Assembly: GCF_052030685.1 (NCBI RefSeq)
Contig: NZ_JBQAJM010000001.1
Coordinates: 62,001-126,000, forward strand
Direction of reading: 5' to 3'
Length of the DNA: 64,000 nt
DNA from: Caedibacter sp052030685
GTDB lineage: Bacteria; Pseudomonadota; Gammaproteobacteria; Francisellales; Francisellaceae
The position numbers and the translations under genes are program-made. This document shows, piece by piece, positions 43,689 to 52,893 of the stretch (position 1 is the stretch's first letter; each line of letters begins with the position of its first letter). The notes beneath the pieces are model-generated. The model was not told where the DNA came from, ran no database searches, and saw only the letters and a program-made list of their open reading frames with translations.

Positions 43689-44831
43689 TTAACTTTTTAG
43701 TGGATTAACATCTTGCATAATTAATACACCGATCGCACTACCTTGATCTAAGGTAACAGTCGGTGGTTTATCAAATTGTTTTGACATCGAGCTGCTTAAT
43801 GCTGTACCAATCTGCCCAAGCCCCGAATAAGCTGCATTTTTAGCGCTCATAGCAACTTCGCTACCTTGGCAAACTTCTCGACCAGTAATCCGATCTGTAT
43901 AACACCAGCGATTATTATTCTGCTGTGCATTACTAAAATAAGTCCCAAAACCTTGCAAAAAGGATGCCGCAAATAAACTGCCATAGCGCAATACATAATG
44001 ATGATCAACGTCACTTGCCAAAGCAGTTTGCGCGGTATGTTGATCAATAGCATACGCATTGATTGAAATACTTTTTGCATGATTTTCAATTGATAAAGTG
44101 TTGAATCTGACCACTAATCGATCTTCTTCTCTAACAAAACTCCCCAGAAGCTTGGCATGTTTATATGGCCCCACAACGATATGCGCTAATACTGGCGTAT
44201 TTGGCTGATCACTATTAACACTGGTATCAATGACAGCAATCAAGATATCACCTGCTTTAAACATGGTCATTAGATCATTGCTAGCGGCAGACATGCCACC
44301 AGAAAAGTCACCATTGCTAAGCTCGCTTTGCTCTTCTTTCATTGATGGTGATTTATTCCAAGTTTTTAAAATAACCTCAAAATTCTTTTGTGCCACTTTA
44401 GGATCAATTTGAAACTGATTTTCTTGATTATTGGCACTCTTAATCTCCTGTTGAGCATCTGTTTTTTTCTGCTGATGCTTATAATCATAAAATGCAACTG
44501 GATCCATCTGCTTTTCTTGACTGCTGTTATTGATATCGTTATCTGTTTTTTCCTTAGTTGTCGATGAAAAAACATCTTCAATATAACTATCACTACTTTG
44601 TTCAGCTTGCTGGATGTGTTGCTGTCTTTCTTTAGCAATAAGTTCTTGGCGTTTATTATCTACTATTGGATTTTTTTGATTTACTTCAATTTTGTTATCA
44701 CTTACTTCTGAACGCAAATATGTCTGGCTATTTTTAGAGCACATGGACAACATACCAATTGAAATCACAATAATAATTAGAAAAATAATCAAGACACGTA
44801 ATCGCGGATGATTTTTTAAAAATTTCAACAT
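43689..44831 (-). CDS. dotG: DotG/IcmE-like channel protein (short, conjugative-type form)
   Basis: 380 residues. A basic N-terminus and a transmembrane helix (about 12-32) precede a low-complexity Gln/Lys linker, then a VirB10-like C-terminal domain (about 185-375). The domain has FKAGDILIAVIDTSVNSDQP, GPYKHAKLLGSF, VRFNTLSI and YVLRYGSLFAASFLQGFG. Legionella DotG is 1048 residues because of a long repeat region; this protein lacks it and is nearer the size of plasmid TraO. It spans the periplasm, with an outer-membrane channel helix. It is 3 bp downstream of dotH. Confidence 0.9.
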   Translation of the reverse strand: MLKFLKNHPRLRVLIIFLIIIVISIGMLSMCSKNSQTYLRSEVSDNKIEVNQKNPIVDNKRQELIAKERQQHIQQAEQSSDSYIEDVFSSTTKEKTDNDINNSSQEKQMDPVAFYDYKHQQKKTDAQQEIKSANNQENQFQIDPKVAQKNFEVILKTWNKSPSMKEEQSELSNGDFSGGMSAASNDLMTMFKAGDILIAVIDTSVNSDQPNTPVLAHIVVGPYKHAKLLGSFVREEDRLVVRFNTLSIENHAKSISINAYAIDQHTAQTALASDVDHHYVLRYGSLFAASFLQGFGTYFSNAQQNNNRWCYTDRITGREVCQGSEVAMSAKNAAYSGLGQIGTALSSSMSKQFDKPPTVTLDQGSAIGVLIMQDVNPLKS

Positions 44832-44834
44832 TGC

Positions 44835-45800
44835 CTACTCATCCTTTAAATTAACTTTATGTAACCCTGAATCATTGGATATCATCACCACAGGAGTTGG
44901 ATTAATCTCATAAACATGAGTAGCACCCATCGTTTTATCCTCAATATGATTGGTATAACCTGGAGAAATCAGTGTGCCCGATGTCAAAATAAGATATCGA
45001 TCGTTATAGCTCCAAAACTTACCCACTCCTTGTTCACCAGTGTTAGATAATTTTTTGGCACCATTTGGTACAACACCTGATAGTAAAGACAATAGATACG
45101 ATGCTTGCTGAACACCCCCAAGCTGCGCATCATCTTCTGGCTTAGTGACACGAACATACAGCTCGTAATCCCACTCCTTTTGCGTTGATTGCAACATTAA
45201 AGTGATTGGTGTTGCCCGTCCCTGTAACATCACTGCCATATTTGTATTAGCATAGGGTTTCTTCGATTGAAGCATAATAATGCCACCTTTTTTATCCCAA
45301 TTAACGGTAAAATTTTCTGCATCTCCAATCACATAACTTGTTACTGGCCAAACAACTCCCTTTGAGTCAGTGAAAATCAATGAACTCACCACACCAATGC
45401 CTAATCTCACATTCGGAGGTGCTGTCGAAAATCCTGGTTTGGTATTGGCAATAACAATGCGCGAAACACCATTAACATTACTCATGGCCGGCATAACAGC
45501 TGCAGCCTTTTGTCTTGAGCTAATCTCAGTTTTTGACTGCTCAATATCAGTTGATGTTAATGGAAACATGCTGTTGACAATATTGTTGACCATCATCTGA
45601 TCGTTGGCAGATACCATATTCATCCACAATAAACTACTTAAGGCTATTACACATCGTAAAGCAGTTTTTAGAGATAGATACTTACTACACAATAGACTTT
45701 TAATGGGCTGCTTTGCCGCTAGATACCACAAAATGATTTGCTCACGGCACAAATACATGACTGATTTCACAATAATATTTAAACTAAGTACACCTTCCAT
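44835..45800 (-). CDS. dotH: DotH/IcmK-like outer-membrane core protein
   Basis: 321 residues in the longest form (Legionella IcmK 361). A signal peptide lies inside the frame (about 40-64, ALRCVIALSSLLWMNMVSA), so the true start is probably one of the internal codons. The annotated ATG gives an implausible ~40-residue extension that also covers a dispersed repeat copy. The mature part has VVSSLIFTDSKGVVWPVTSY, a VirB9-like strand pattern and a C-terminal YEINPTPVVMISNDSGLH, typical of DotH/TraN. It forms the outer-membrane ring with DotC and DotD. Confidence 0.88.
   Translation of the reverse strand: MEGVLSLNIIVKSVMYLCREQIILWYLAAKQPIKSLLCSKYLSLKTALRCVIALSSLLWMNMVSANDQMMVNNIVNSMFPLTSTDIEQSKTEISSRQKAAAVMPAMSNVNGVSRIVIANTKPGFSTAPPNVRLGIGVVSSLIFTDSKGVVWPVTSYVIGDAENFTVNWDKKGGIIMLQSKKPYANTNMAVMLQGRATPITLMLQSTQKEWDYELYVRVTKPEDDAQLGGVQQASYLLSLLSGVVPNGAKKLSNTGEQGVGKFWSYNDRYLILTSGTLISPGYTNHIEDKTMGATHVYEINPTPVVMISNDSGLHKVNLKDE
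45721..45750. repeat. Degenerate copy of the dispersed palindromic repeat near the dotH start
   Basis: Reads AGATACCACAAAATGATTTG then CTCACGGCAC, aligning with the perfect copy at 19802-19835. It lies inside the longest possible dotH frame, upstream of the signal peptide, and so is more likely leader than coding. Confidence 0.45.
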
Positions 45801-45848
45801 AGCAACGTATACTAGATGTCAATTGATGAATATTCTTCCGTTTGGAAA

Positions 45849-45873
45849 CAATCTCATCAGTTTGATGAGATTG
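45849..45873. terminator. Perfect 11-bp stem-loop in the dotH leader
   Basis: CAATCTCATCA / TGATGAGATTG with a 3-nt loop, between the stop of the 45933-46967 gene and dotH. No T-run follows on either strand, so intrinsic termination is doubtful. It may be an attenuator, a processing site or a regulator binding site. Confidence 0.5.
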
Positions 45874-45902
45874 ATGATTATAAGTGCGTGACTTTGTAAC
45901 TA

Positions 45903-45943
45903 AAGACTGTAAGATGATTTGCGAGTGGTATATTACAAATCAT
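45903..45943. repeat. Degenerate copy of the dispersed repeat containing an ATGATTTG...CAAATCAT inverted repeat
   Basis: GATGATTTGCGAGTGGTATA (45913-45932) matches the right half of the copy at 19802-19835. In addition ATGATTTG (45914-45921) and CAAATCAT (45936-45943) form a perfect 8-bp inverted repeat with a 14-bp spacer. It overlaps the stop codon of the 45933-46967 gene. Confidence 0.5.
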
Positions 45944-46967
45944 GTATATCTATTGGTGTTCCACGATATATAATCCGGTTTTTCCCATCTTTAGCACACG
46001 ACACCTTGGAAGGCTTTAAGTGAATATCATTGCAAGCATCTATATTTTGAGAGGCTTCTTGATAACACTTCATATAGCTATTAGATATTGCCTCTGGATA
46101 AATACGTGTGCCTAAGCTGCACTCTTTGTTAAGCTGTTTAGCAATTTCAATCTTTTCACCAAAGTTATTACCAACTAAACCCAAATCACCGCCATCAGTT
46201 TTAAAAGCTTTGTAGGCATCTGTCTCACTTAATAATTTTTCAATCTTAATCCCTTTATTGATCGAGCTAAAGGAAGGTTCATAGCATAAATAACCATTAT
46301 CACAAACGAAAGAAAAGCTCGTATGTGGCCCATAAATTGAACCATATTTATAGTAATTTCTGAGATAAATTCCAATCTGACCTGTTACTGAAGTCAATGA
46401 CTGCAGAGCAACTTTGGTATTATTTCTAGCATTTATAGCATCTTTAATTGTCGCTTGCGAGAGCTTCATGCCATTGGCATGTTCTTGTGAGAACCTTTCT
46501 TTAAATTCTTGTTCGTATATTCCTGTGATCATTTGGTTATATACGTCTCTCACCACCTTATTTTCTGGGTTTAATAGAAGGTTAACTTGATTTTCTACTG
46601 CTATATATTTAAATCTCTCAAAACTTACCAAAGATTTAAAATAAGTTGGCTGCCTTTCATAAACATTGAGTGATAGCGCTAAACATTGCTCATCTCGCGC
46701 TTGTGCCGATGATAATGAGCAATCATCTTTAACCATATCCATAACCATTTCTTGAGCCAATCTATTGCCATTTAAAGCATCTACAATTAGCTCACTTATA
46801 TCAGACATATTAGAATTTTCTCCCAATATGTCTGACATATCTGTTTTTGTTAAAGCTGGCTGATAATCTGTTGAATTTGTTACGTTCCTCAGGTGTGCAC
46901 TATATGCACTATTACATAACACGACACACATAACGCTAGTATTAATCAGTGCTATTAATTTCTTCAT
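45933..46967 (-). CDS. Exported protein of unknown function, upstream of dotH
   Basis: 344 residues from the ATG at 46967 (GGGAG, 9 nt upstream), starting MKKLIALINTSVMCVVLCNS, with a signal peptide ending near AYSA. The mature protein has paired cysteines (DDCSLSSAQARDEQC, FVCDNGYLCYEP, ECSLG..KCYQ..ACND) that suggest disulfides in the periplasm or outside the cell. Helical, with no recognised domain. It sits between the C48-like protein gene and the dotH operon on the same strand, separated from dotH by a stem-loop. A pilus- or Dot/Icm-associated exported protein is possible. Confidence 0.6.
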   Translation of the reverse strand: MKKLIALINTSVMCVVLCNSAYSAHLRNVTNSTDYQPALTKTDMSDILGENSNMSDISELIVDALNGNRLAQEMVMDMVKDDCSLSSAQARDEQCLALSLNVYERQPTYFKSLVSFERFKYIAVENQVNLLLNPENKVVRDVYNQMITGIYEQEFKERFSQEHANGMKLSQATIKDAINARNNTKVALQSLTSVTGQIGIYLRNYYKYGSIYGPHTSFSFVCDNGYLCYEPSFSSINKGIKIEKLLSETDAYKAFKTDGGDLGLVGNNFGEKIEIAKQLNKECSLGTRIYPEAISNSYMKCYQEASQNIDACNDIHLKPSKVSCAKDGKNRIIYRGTPIDIHDL

Positions 46968-47113
46968 TTTAATTTTCTCCCATAATTTCATAATTTTAAG
47001 ACAAACCTTGTGAGTTATGCCAATCAACAACACCTCACAGGTCTTATCCTACACTGATTATTCTCAATAAAGCCTTTAACTTCGATATAACGGACAAGCA
47101 GTCCTAGTGGTTT

Positions 47114-49489
47114 TTATACACGCCGACTATCCGGTTTTGCCTCAAAGCGCATACTGATATCTTTGTAGACCAGACTTTGTCTAACGGGAATTTGATAACC
47201 TTGGTTTTTTGATTTTCTTTGGTGCTTGCCCTTTGTCATTTTCTTCGCTTTTTGCTCGAGAGAGATATTTGTGGAAGCAACGAGATCTCCAACAGCACTA
47301 CCCGTTTCAGCAGCTATAATCGGTACAGTCAGACCTAACTTGATATGACTATTATTTGGTGCGTCTTCATCTAAAACCACATTGACAACTTCTTTTTTAT
47401 TCGTAGAATCTAGCCCAATTTCAATCCCCCTTGCGAACGCACTTTCAATAAAAGTATTCGTCAACGGTGCTACAGCACCTTGATGCGATTCTAAGATTAA
47501 ACGCCTTTCATGCTCAGATAATTTTCTACTCAAATGATTTTCAATGCTTTGCAAAACGACTTCACTAAGCACATCATCACTATGCGCATCGTTAATATAG
47601 GGGGAGTTATTGGTTTGATAAGCCAATAATATAAGCGATGTAAGACCGTTAAAGCCAATGGTTCTTTGTATATCGTTAAGGAAACTAATACCGACCTCAT
47701 CTTGTGGCTGATCACGATTATAATTTTCAACAAGTTGATACAACTGAGTAAAGTAATTACGCAACCAAATAGATACTCTATTACGCTGTTGTACACTCTG
47801 CGGATTTAGTTCAAATAAACTATCTTGCGCACCATTTACAAGCCCCAGATCATGTACAACACGCGAGAAGCCTCTATTTATTAATCTATGCATAAGATAG
47901 GTCACATAGAATCCACAATCATTACCTGCCTGTATTCCTCTAGAGTACACCAATGGTGTCACACGTTCGTGAGTTTGCTGTTGCAGTTGCTCAATAACGC
48001 CCCTAGCTAAGGATGAGTTTTGAGTATTTATACCTGCCGAGTCAAATACCAAGACTTGATAATCACCATTCTCAGTCCTATGGATTGCAATCAAATAAAA
48101 ATGACCATCTCTTAATATTGGAAACAATCGCGTCTGATCGGCTTCCAGCCCATGGGCAACATTAACGATATTGTTGATTGCCCCAGCCACAGATACACTA
48201 CCAGCAGAGTCATTCATATCAGCATGGCTAATCCTAATAATATTATTTCCAATAACAATATCATCACCAATTTCATTAGCAGCATCACCAAGTTCACGCA
48301 GAAAATCATTAATTTCACTATTATTAACATCATTATCTATAGGGCCTGGTATATTGACTGTGCTTTGCCCTGCTAGATTTGCTCTTTCAATTGCTTGACT
48401 ATACATCAGCGTGAGCACGTTTGACATATGAACAGGAGACATCGCTGAACCTAAGTCATATTCCCTACCAACACCTTCTAGTAGCTGATTATTGAATAAA
48501 ACCGTCAATGACTGGTTGTTAATACGGATATCCCATGAGCGTTCAATGTCGTTGATTAAAGTTCTTACATCTGCCCTTTCTGTTAAGGAACACTCGACAG
48601 TATCTGCACTACGCTGACATTTTTTTAGTTTATTTACAGCAGCTAGGGTATTAGCGTCTTGCTCTGATTGCTCTGTTTGGCTATTATCCTGCAATCTACC
48701 CCAGACAACTGCTGCAGGAATAGCCGCTGACGCCGCAACTGCTCCTCCTGTTATTGATACATTACTCGCATTAAGAATATCTGCTTTGTAAGGTGACGTA
48801 TTACGATCTAGTTCACCAAAAGAAGGCTTTCCATCATCAAACCCTTTATTATCAAAACCACTATCAGTTTGCCCACTATCTTGCATTGATGAATTTTGCA
48901 GGGCATTAGAAGTGAATAAATGATCTGAAGACCTTGACTCTGAATGATCATAAAAAGCTTTGCCCGCTTTAGTGTTTTTTAATATTTCACAATCTGATTT
49001 ATACTGAGCACTTTGTATATCAGCACAGTATGCCATTAATTTGGAAAACTGATTTTTTCCAAAGTGTTTATCAACCCATCTCAAAGCAGCAGGGGAATTA
49101 AGCCAACTAATGGCTGCGTTGTTAAAAACCCAAGTGTTTTTTGCATTTTCTTGCAGCCAATGAAGCCATTGAGCCTGTTTCAACCATTCATCACCAGCAT
49201 GGGTCTCTATCCAATACTGACCTGCATTAGATAAGATAAATTTACCAAACTCTGAATGCTGATACCAATTGTATTGATCTCCTTTATCCATTTTACTAAC
49301 ACGGCTATATAGCAAATTCTGTAAATATTGATTGTTTTTAATCTTATTTAAACCCTCCAAGGTATTTAATGCACTATCATCCAAGTGCAACTGTCGTATC
49401 TCATCTCCCACTGCTTTACTCTCTAAGGCAATTGCGTTACCCAGAGGCATTACGCCTAATGCAAACAATACTATACATATTTTTTTCAT
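47114..49489 (-). CDS. Exported multidomain protein: Trp-rich repeat module and clan CE (Ulp1/YopJ-like) cysteine protease core
   Basis: 791 residues from the ATG at 49489 (GGGAG, 6 nt upstream; longer frame to 49549), starting MKKICIVLFALGVMPLGNAI, a signal peptide. Residues ~75-180 form a Trp-rich module shared with the 58795-60300 protein. A hydrophobic segment follows at ~245-265. Residues ~455-535 carry a clan CE arrangement: His463 in DGHFYLIAI, Asp483 in LVFDSAG, Gln520 in RGIQAGNDCGFYVTYL and Cys525 in its DCG. The spacing (H-20-D-42-C, Q five before C) is close to Ulp1 (C48) and YopJ (C55) enzymes. Those cleave or acetylate ubiquitin-like or host signalling proteins. A ~230-residue C-terminal region is unknown. 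It lies 107 bp downstream of the pilus operon. Confidence 0.75.
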   Translation of the reverse strand: MKKICIVLFALGVMPLGNAIALESKAVGDEIRQLHLDDSALNTLEGLNKIKNNQYLQNLLYSRVSKMDKGDQYNWYQHSEFGKFILSNAGQYWIETHAGDEWLKQAQWLHWLQENAKNTWVFNNAAISWLNSPAALRWVDKHFGKNQFSKLMAYCADIQSAQYKSDCEILKNTKAGKAFYDHSESRSSDHLFTSNALQNSSMQDSGQTDSGFDNKGFDDGKPSFGELDRNTSPYKADILNASNVSITGGAVAASAAIPAAVVWGRLQDNSQTEQSEQDANTLAAVNKLKKCQRSADTVECSLTERADVRTLINDIERSWDIRINNQSLTVLFNNQLLEGVGREYDLGSAMSPVHMSNVLTLMYSQAIERANLAGQSTVNIPGPIDNDVNNSEINDFLRELGDAANEIGDDIVIGNNIIRISHADMNDSAGSVSVAGAINNIVNVAHGLEADQTRLFPILRDGHFYLIAIHRTENGDYQVLVFDSAGINTQNSSLARGVIEQLQQQTHERVTPLVYSRGIQAGNDCGFYVTYLMHRLINRGFSRVVHDLGLVNGAQDSLFELNPQSVQQRNRVSIWLRNYFTQLYQLVENYNRDQPQDEVGISFLNDIQRTIGFNGLTSLILLAYQTNNSPYINDAHSDDVLSEVVLQSIENHLSRKLSEHERRLILESHQGAVAPLTNTFIESAFARGIEIGLDSTNKKEVVNVVLDEDAPNNSHIKLGLTVPIIAAETGSAVGDLVASTNISLEQKAKKMTKGKHQRKSKNQGYQIPVRQSLVYKDISMRFEAKPDSRRV

Positions 49490-49595
49490 AATAGCTCCCA
49501 TAATGAAATTAGTAATAAAGACAGCGCTAAAGAATTCCACGCCATCCATTTATAGACAATTCCCCTATAATAAACACCCCATCCTTAAGAACTTT

Positions 49596-50741
49596 TTAGC
49601 GCATACTGTCTGATAATGTCGCCACTGAAAAATAAAAGAAACCGATGTAGCCCATTGATAAACCTAAAATCACAAACCCTAGCATTTTCATCTTTGCCAC
49701 AATCGCATTGATTTCAGTTTCCAGAACACGGTCACTCAACGCAAGTAACCCCTCCTCAATCGCCCCCGCATCGGTATAAATATCCAACAGCAGTGATGTA
49801 TTGTTATTAAAAAGATTCACACTCGCTAGCGCGCGACCAGCTGAAAGCCCGTCTTGCGACATCATTTCTCTTATCCTGACAATATATGGTTTGAGATAAT
49901 ATGAACAATTTGTTTCAATCAACATAAATGCCATATTAAAACTTTTGCCAGAACTCAGCAGTGATGCTAATGAAATCAGAATGCTTGTCGCTTGAATCCT
50001 CTTATACTCAGTAAACCCCCATATTTTATCGAATAAGCGATAGCGCATGCGAAAAGTCCAGCGCTTAATTATTATTGGCACTGTAATAATCAACACAATA
50101 GCGATCGAAACAATATACCATGCATGACTGGTGATAGCGTTATTCAATGCAATAAAATCTGCAATATTGCCAGATAAATTATCAGCAGGTAGTGATTCCA
50201 ATAGCATTGGAATGACCTTAAGCGAACAACCAATAATGACCGCAATTAAAATCAATGTTGCAATGACTGGCATAATCATTCCAATTGCAATTTTCTTAGT
50301 TAATAATGCAAACTTTCTTGTCAATGTACTGGCATAATCAAGCGCATTAATAGGGTCATCAAAATTCGCCTTAATCATCATATGCTCATTTCTTGGAACA
50401 TAAGATTTAATCGCCTCATCAAACGCCATTCCCTCATACTCAATTCGTCTAATCCAATCATTTAAAATCATTGACAATATGCTGTTATTAAACGATCGAT
50501 AGTATGTATACTTCTCTTTAAGAGCCACCAGTGTGCCGTAAATACTCAAGCTACTATTGCTCATCACCAGAATAATATTTTGATATAACGAGGCTCGCAC
50601 ACGATTAGAAAAAAATAAACGCAAAACAAAAATCAAGAAGATATTGTAATTTCTAATATTTCTAACATTCATTTGACTTTTATCTTGCCCAAATTTCAAC
50701 TTGAAGCGATCAAAGATTGACTTCATGGCAAAGCCTTTCAT
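49596..50741 (-). CDS. pilR: PilR-type inner-membrane platform protein of a type IVb pilus
   Basis: 381 residues of the GspF/PilC/TcpE family. Three hydrophobic segments (about 150-175, 207-228, 350-372) surround two related helical domains, with AIEEGLLALSDRVLETEI near the C-terminus and GKSFNMAFMLIETNCSYYLK. The start overlaps the pilQ stop (ATGA), the usual tight coupling of assembly ATPase and platform. It anchors the assembly ATPase at the inner membrane. Plasmid R64 has the same order, pilQ-pilR. Confidence 0.88.
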   Translation of the reverse strand: MKGFAMKSIFDRFKLKFGQDKSQMNVRNIRNYNIFLIFVLRLFFSNRVRASLYQNIILVMSNSSLSIYGTLVALKEKYTYYRSFNNSILSMILNDWIRRIEYEGMAFDEAIKSYVPRNEHMMIKANFDDPINALDYASTLTRKFALLTKKIAIGMIMPVIATLILIAVIIGCSLKVIPMLLESLPADNLSGNIADFIALNNAITSHAWYIVSIAIVLIITVPIIIKRWTFRMRYRLFDKIWGFTEYKRIQATSILISLASLLSSGKSFNMAFMLIETNCSYYLKPYIVRIREMMSQDGLSAGRALASVNLFNNNTSLLLDIYTDAGAIEEGLLALSDRVLETEINAIVAKMKMLGFVILGLSMGYIGFFYFSVATLSDSMR

Positions 50742-52366
50742 TGCCCTACCTCCATTTCATCCAGACGTCCCATTTTATACTCATACATCGTCGGACACAG
50801 TAAACCTGATAACACCTTTGCAAAAGCATGAGCAGCCATATTTTGCCCACCGATGTGATACCATATTTCTTTTGCCTCACTCATTCGACCTAAACGCATT
50901 TTTTCCAATAACGCTTCTGTGGGTATAAGCACCTCAGCAACAACCTCACGACCAATAACGGCTTTATGATCACAGTGGTCACACCCTTCACGATTGGCAA
51001 AGCGTACATTTTGAAGCACTTTATCATCATTGCCATATTGATGAATAATGTGCTCTAGTCGATACAGCACCTTACAATCTGGATAAATCGATCGATATTT
51101 TTCATAACCCCAAGAGCACTCAGGACAAACGATTGGCACAAGTGTTTGATGAACAATCATTGATAAGAATTTAGGTGACAATAACACCTCCTTGTCAATG
51201 CCAATACCCATTAAACGCTCAACACACAAAAAAGCATTCTGGGCATGCAGGGTTGTCAAGACCTTATGTCCAGATTGCACGGCTTGTTGCAATAATACGG
51301 CAGATGATCTATCACGTATTTCTCCCGCCATAATAACATCTGGATCTAGGCGCATGGCTGCTTTAAACGTATGGTTAAATTTCTCCAATGTCATTTGACT
51401 GGTATCATCCGCTGTTTCATGCACGGGGATTTGACAAGCACCATCAATAATATATTCAGGCGGCGACTCAATCGTTAGTATTTTCTTCTGACGACGACTG
51501 CGGTCTACCATTAGCTTCAGAACCACAGATAATGATGTACTTTTGCCTGAACCAGTTTCACCTGAGAAAATAATCACGCCTTCTGGTGAAACCAGTGCCT
51601 TATCCATCAGCTCAACCTGCTCAGGTGCATAGCCTAACGAGTGTATTGTCTGGTTCTGTTTTTTCCCCATAGATAACACTCGCATCACCACATTATAACC
51701 GTATGGGTATAGTGGCGTACTTTGAAAACGCAAGCGATAAACGACTCCATCAATATGCTGATCAATGACAGCCTGTTGTGCTTTGTTGTATAGATCTAAC
51801 TGTTTATCAACTGTACCGTAATGTCCTTTGGTATTATAAATTGCTCGCAAGATCTTAAGCATCACCTCGGCATCATACGCTTTATGCAGATAGACCAGCC
51901 CATTAATACGATGCTTTAACTCAACTCGTGTCGCCGTTGCTTCAATATGGATATCAGATGCTTTGTGATCTACTGCTTCTTTTACGATGGTATAAAATTC
52001 ACTTAAAATACCTGTGTCAATTTCATCTCTCAAAGACAACGTAATAAGTTCATCTAGTAATGAGGCAACAACAGGCTGAACCGTAATGGTCAGATCATCT
52101 TTGAGATAGTTTTTCCCTTGCTTTTTAATATGTTCATATCGCGCCTTGGGAACCTCATTAGAAATAAATACAACGCCAATTTCTTGCTGTCCGTTTTTAA
52201 GCGCCTTTGCAAAAACATGTTGCTCTTTTTTAGCTGATGCTTGAATCACATCTTGAATCACAAAATCTAGTTCATGCACCGAAGTAGCAGGACGATCATT
52301 ACTATTTTCTAATGACTGATAAATATCACCATAAATATCATCGATCGTTTGATAGCTCTTACTCAT
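50738..52366 (-). CDS. pilQ: PilQ-type pilus assembly ATPase
   Basis: About 542 residues of the GspE/PilB/TcpT superfamily. Walker A is FSGETGSGKSTSLS; Asp box ILTIESPPEYII; Walker B VIMAGEIRDRSSA; His box GHKVLTTLHAQNAF. A Cys4 zinc motif is present (CPECSWGYEKY and CDHCDHKAV). It drives pilin polymerisation from the cytoplasm. The start is ambiguous between GTG at 52378 and ATGs at 52372 and 52366 (MSKSYQTIDDIY); the last has the most natural spacing to GGGTG. Confidence 0.93.
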   Translation of the reverse strand: MSKSYQTIDDIYGDIYQSLENSNDRPATSVHELDFVIQDVIQASAKKEQHVFAKALKNGQQEIGVVFISNEVPKARYEHIKKQGKNYLKDDLTITVQPVVASLLDELITLSLRDEIDTGILSEFYTIVKEAVDHKASDIHIEATATRVELKHRINGLVYLHKAYDAEVMLKILRAIYNTKGHYGTVDKQLDLYNKAQQAVIDQHIDGVVYRLRFQSTPLYPYGYNVVMRVLSMGKKQNQTIHSLGYAPEQVELMDKALVSPEGVIIFSGETGSGKSTSLSVVLKLMVDRSRRQKKILTIESPPEYIIDGACQIPVHETADDTSQMTLEKFNHTFKAAMRLDPDVIMAGEIRDRSSAVLLQQAVQSGHKVLTTLHAQNAFLCVERLMGIGIDKEVLLSPKFLSMIVHQTLVPIVCPECSWGYEKYRSIYPDCKVLYRLEHIIHQYGNDDKVLQNVRFANREGCDHCDHKAVIGREVVAEVLIPTEALLEKMRLGRMSEAKEIWYHIGGQNMAAHAFAKVLSGLLCPTMYEYKMGRLDEMEVGQ

Positions 52367-52386
52367 AACCATACACACCCAAAAAT

Positions 52387-52893
52387 TTAATCAATATTAA
52401 CGCTAAAGGTTTGAGTATTATTTGCAAGATCGACAAAAGTCACGCTGTCAGGGTGAATAGACTCCACCTTGTAACGCTTACCAACTAACTGACCAACACT
52501 AAGCGCATACTTTTTTGCCTGAAACCATATAACAGCTTCCCATATATCACCAATTTGTGAGATCTCACTGACACTTAACTCACCATGACCATATCTAACT
52601 GAAGTAGTGTTCAACACTCCTTTAGATTTACTGGCAGCAGCTAGTTGACGCTGCAATTTATGATTTGCTATCTTTTGTTGCATCACCTGATTTTCGAGCG
52701 CCTGCTGCTGAATTTGCGCATGTAAGTGATCCTGTGCTTGAATGCTCTGATAATAGTGATTGCTAGAATCAATAGCATAGGTTTGTTCCGAGTTTTTTGT
52801 TTGCCCATAAATCGTGACGGCGCTCAATGCAAATAAAAGAGTTGAAAATCGCAAAAAGCGCAGATAAGTAGCAGATGATTGTTTATGCTTCAT
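52387..52893 (-). CDS. pilP: PilP-like pilus biogenesis protein
   Basis: 168 residues from the ATG at 52893, preceded by AAAGGAGAAATCT. An N-terminal export or anchor segment (about 13-32, FLRFSTLLFALSAVTIYG) is followed by a Gln-rich coiled coil and a small beta domain (GDIWEAVIWFQAKKYALSVG ... YKVESIHPDSVTFVDL) typical of PilP (pfam-type type IV pilus biogenesis). The start overlaps pilO by 11 bp. Order pilO-pilP-pilQ matches R64. Confidence 0.78.
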   Translation of the reverse strand: MKHKQSSATYLRFLRFSTLLFALSAVTIYGQTKNSEQTYAIDSSNHYYQSIQAQDHLHAQIQQQALENQVMQQKIANHKLQRQLAAASKSKGVLNTTSVRYGHGELSVSEISQIGDIWEAVIWFQAKKYALSVGQLVGKRYKVESIHPDSVTFVDLANNTQTFSVNID

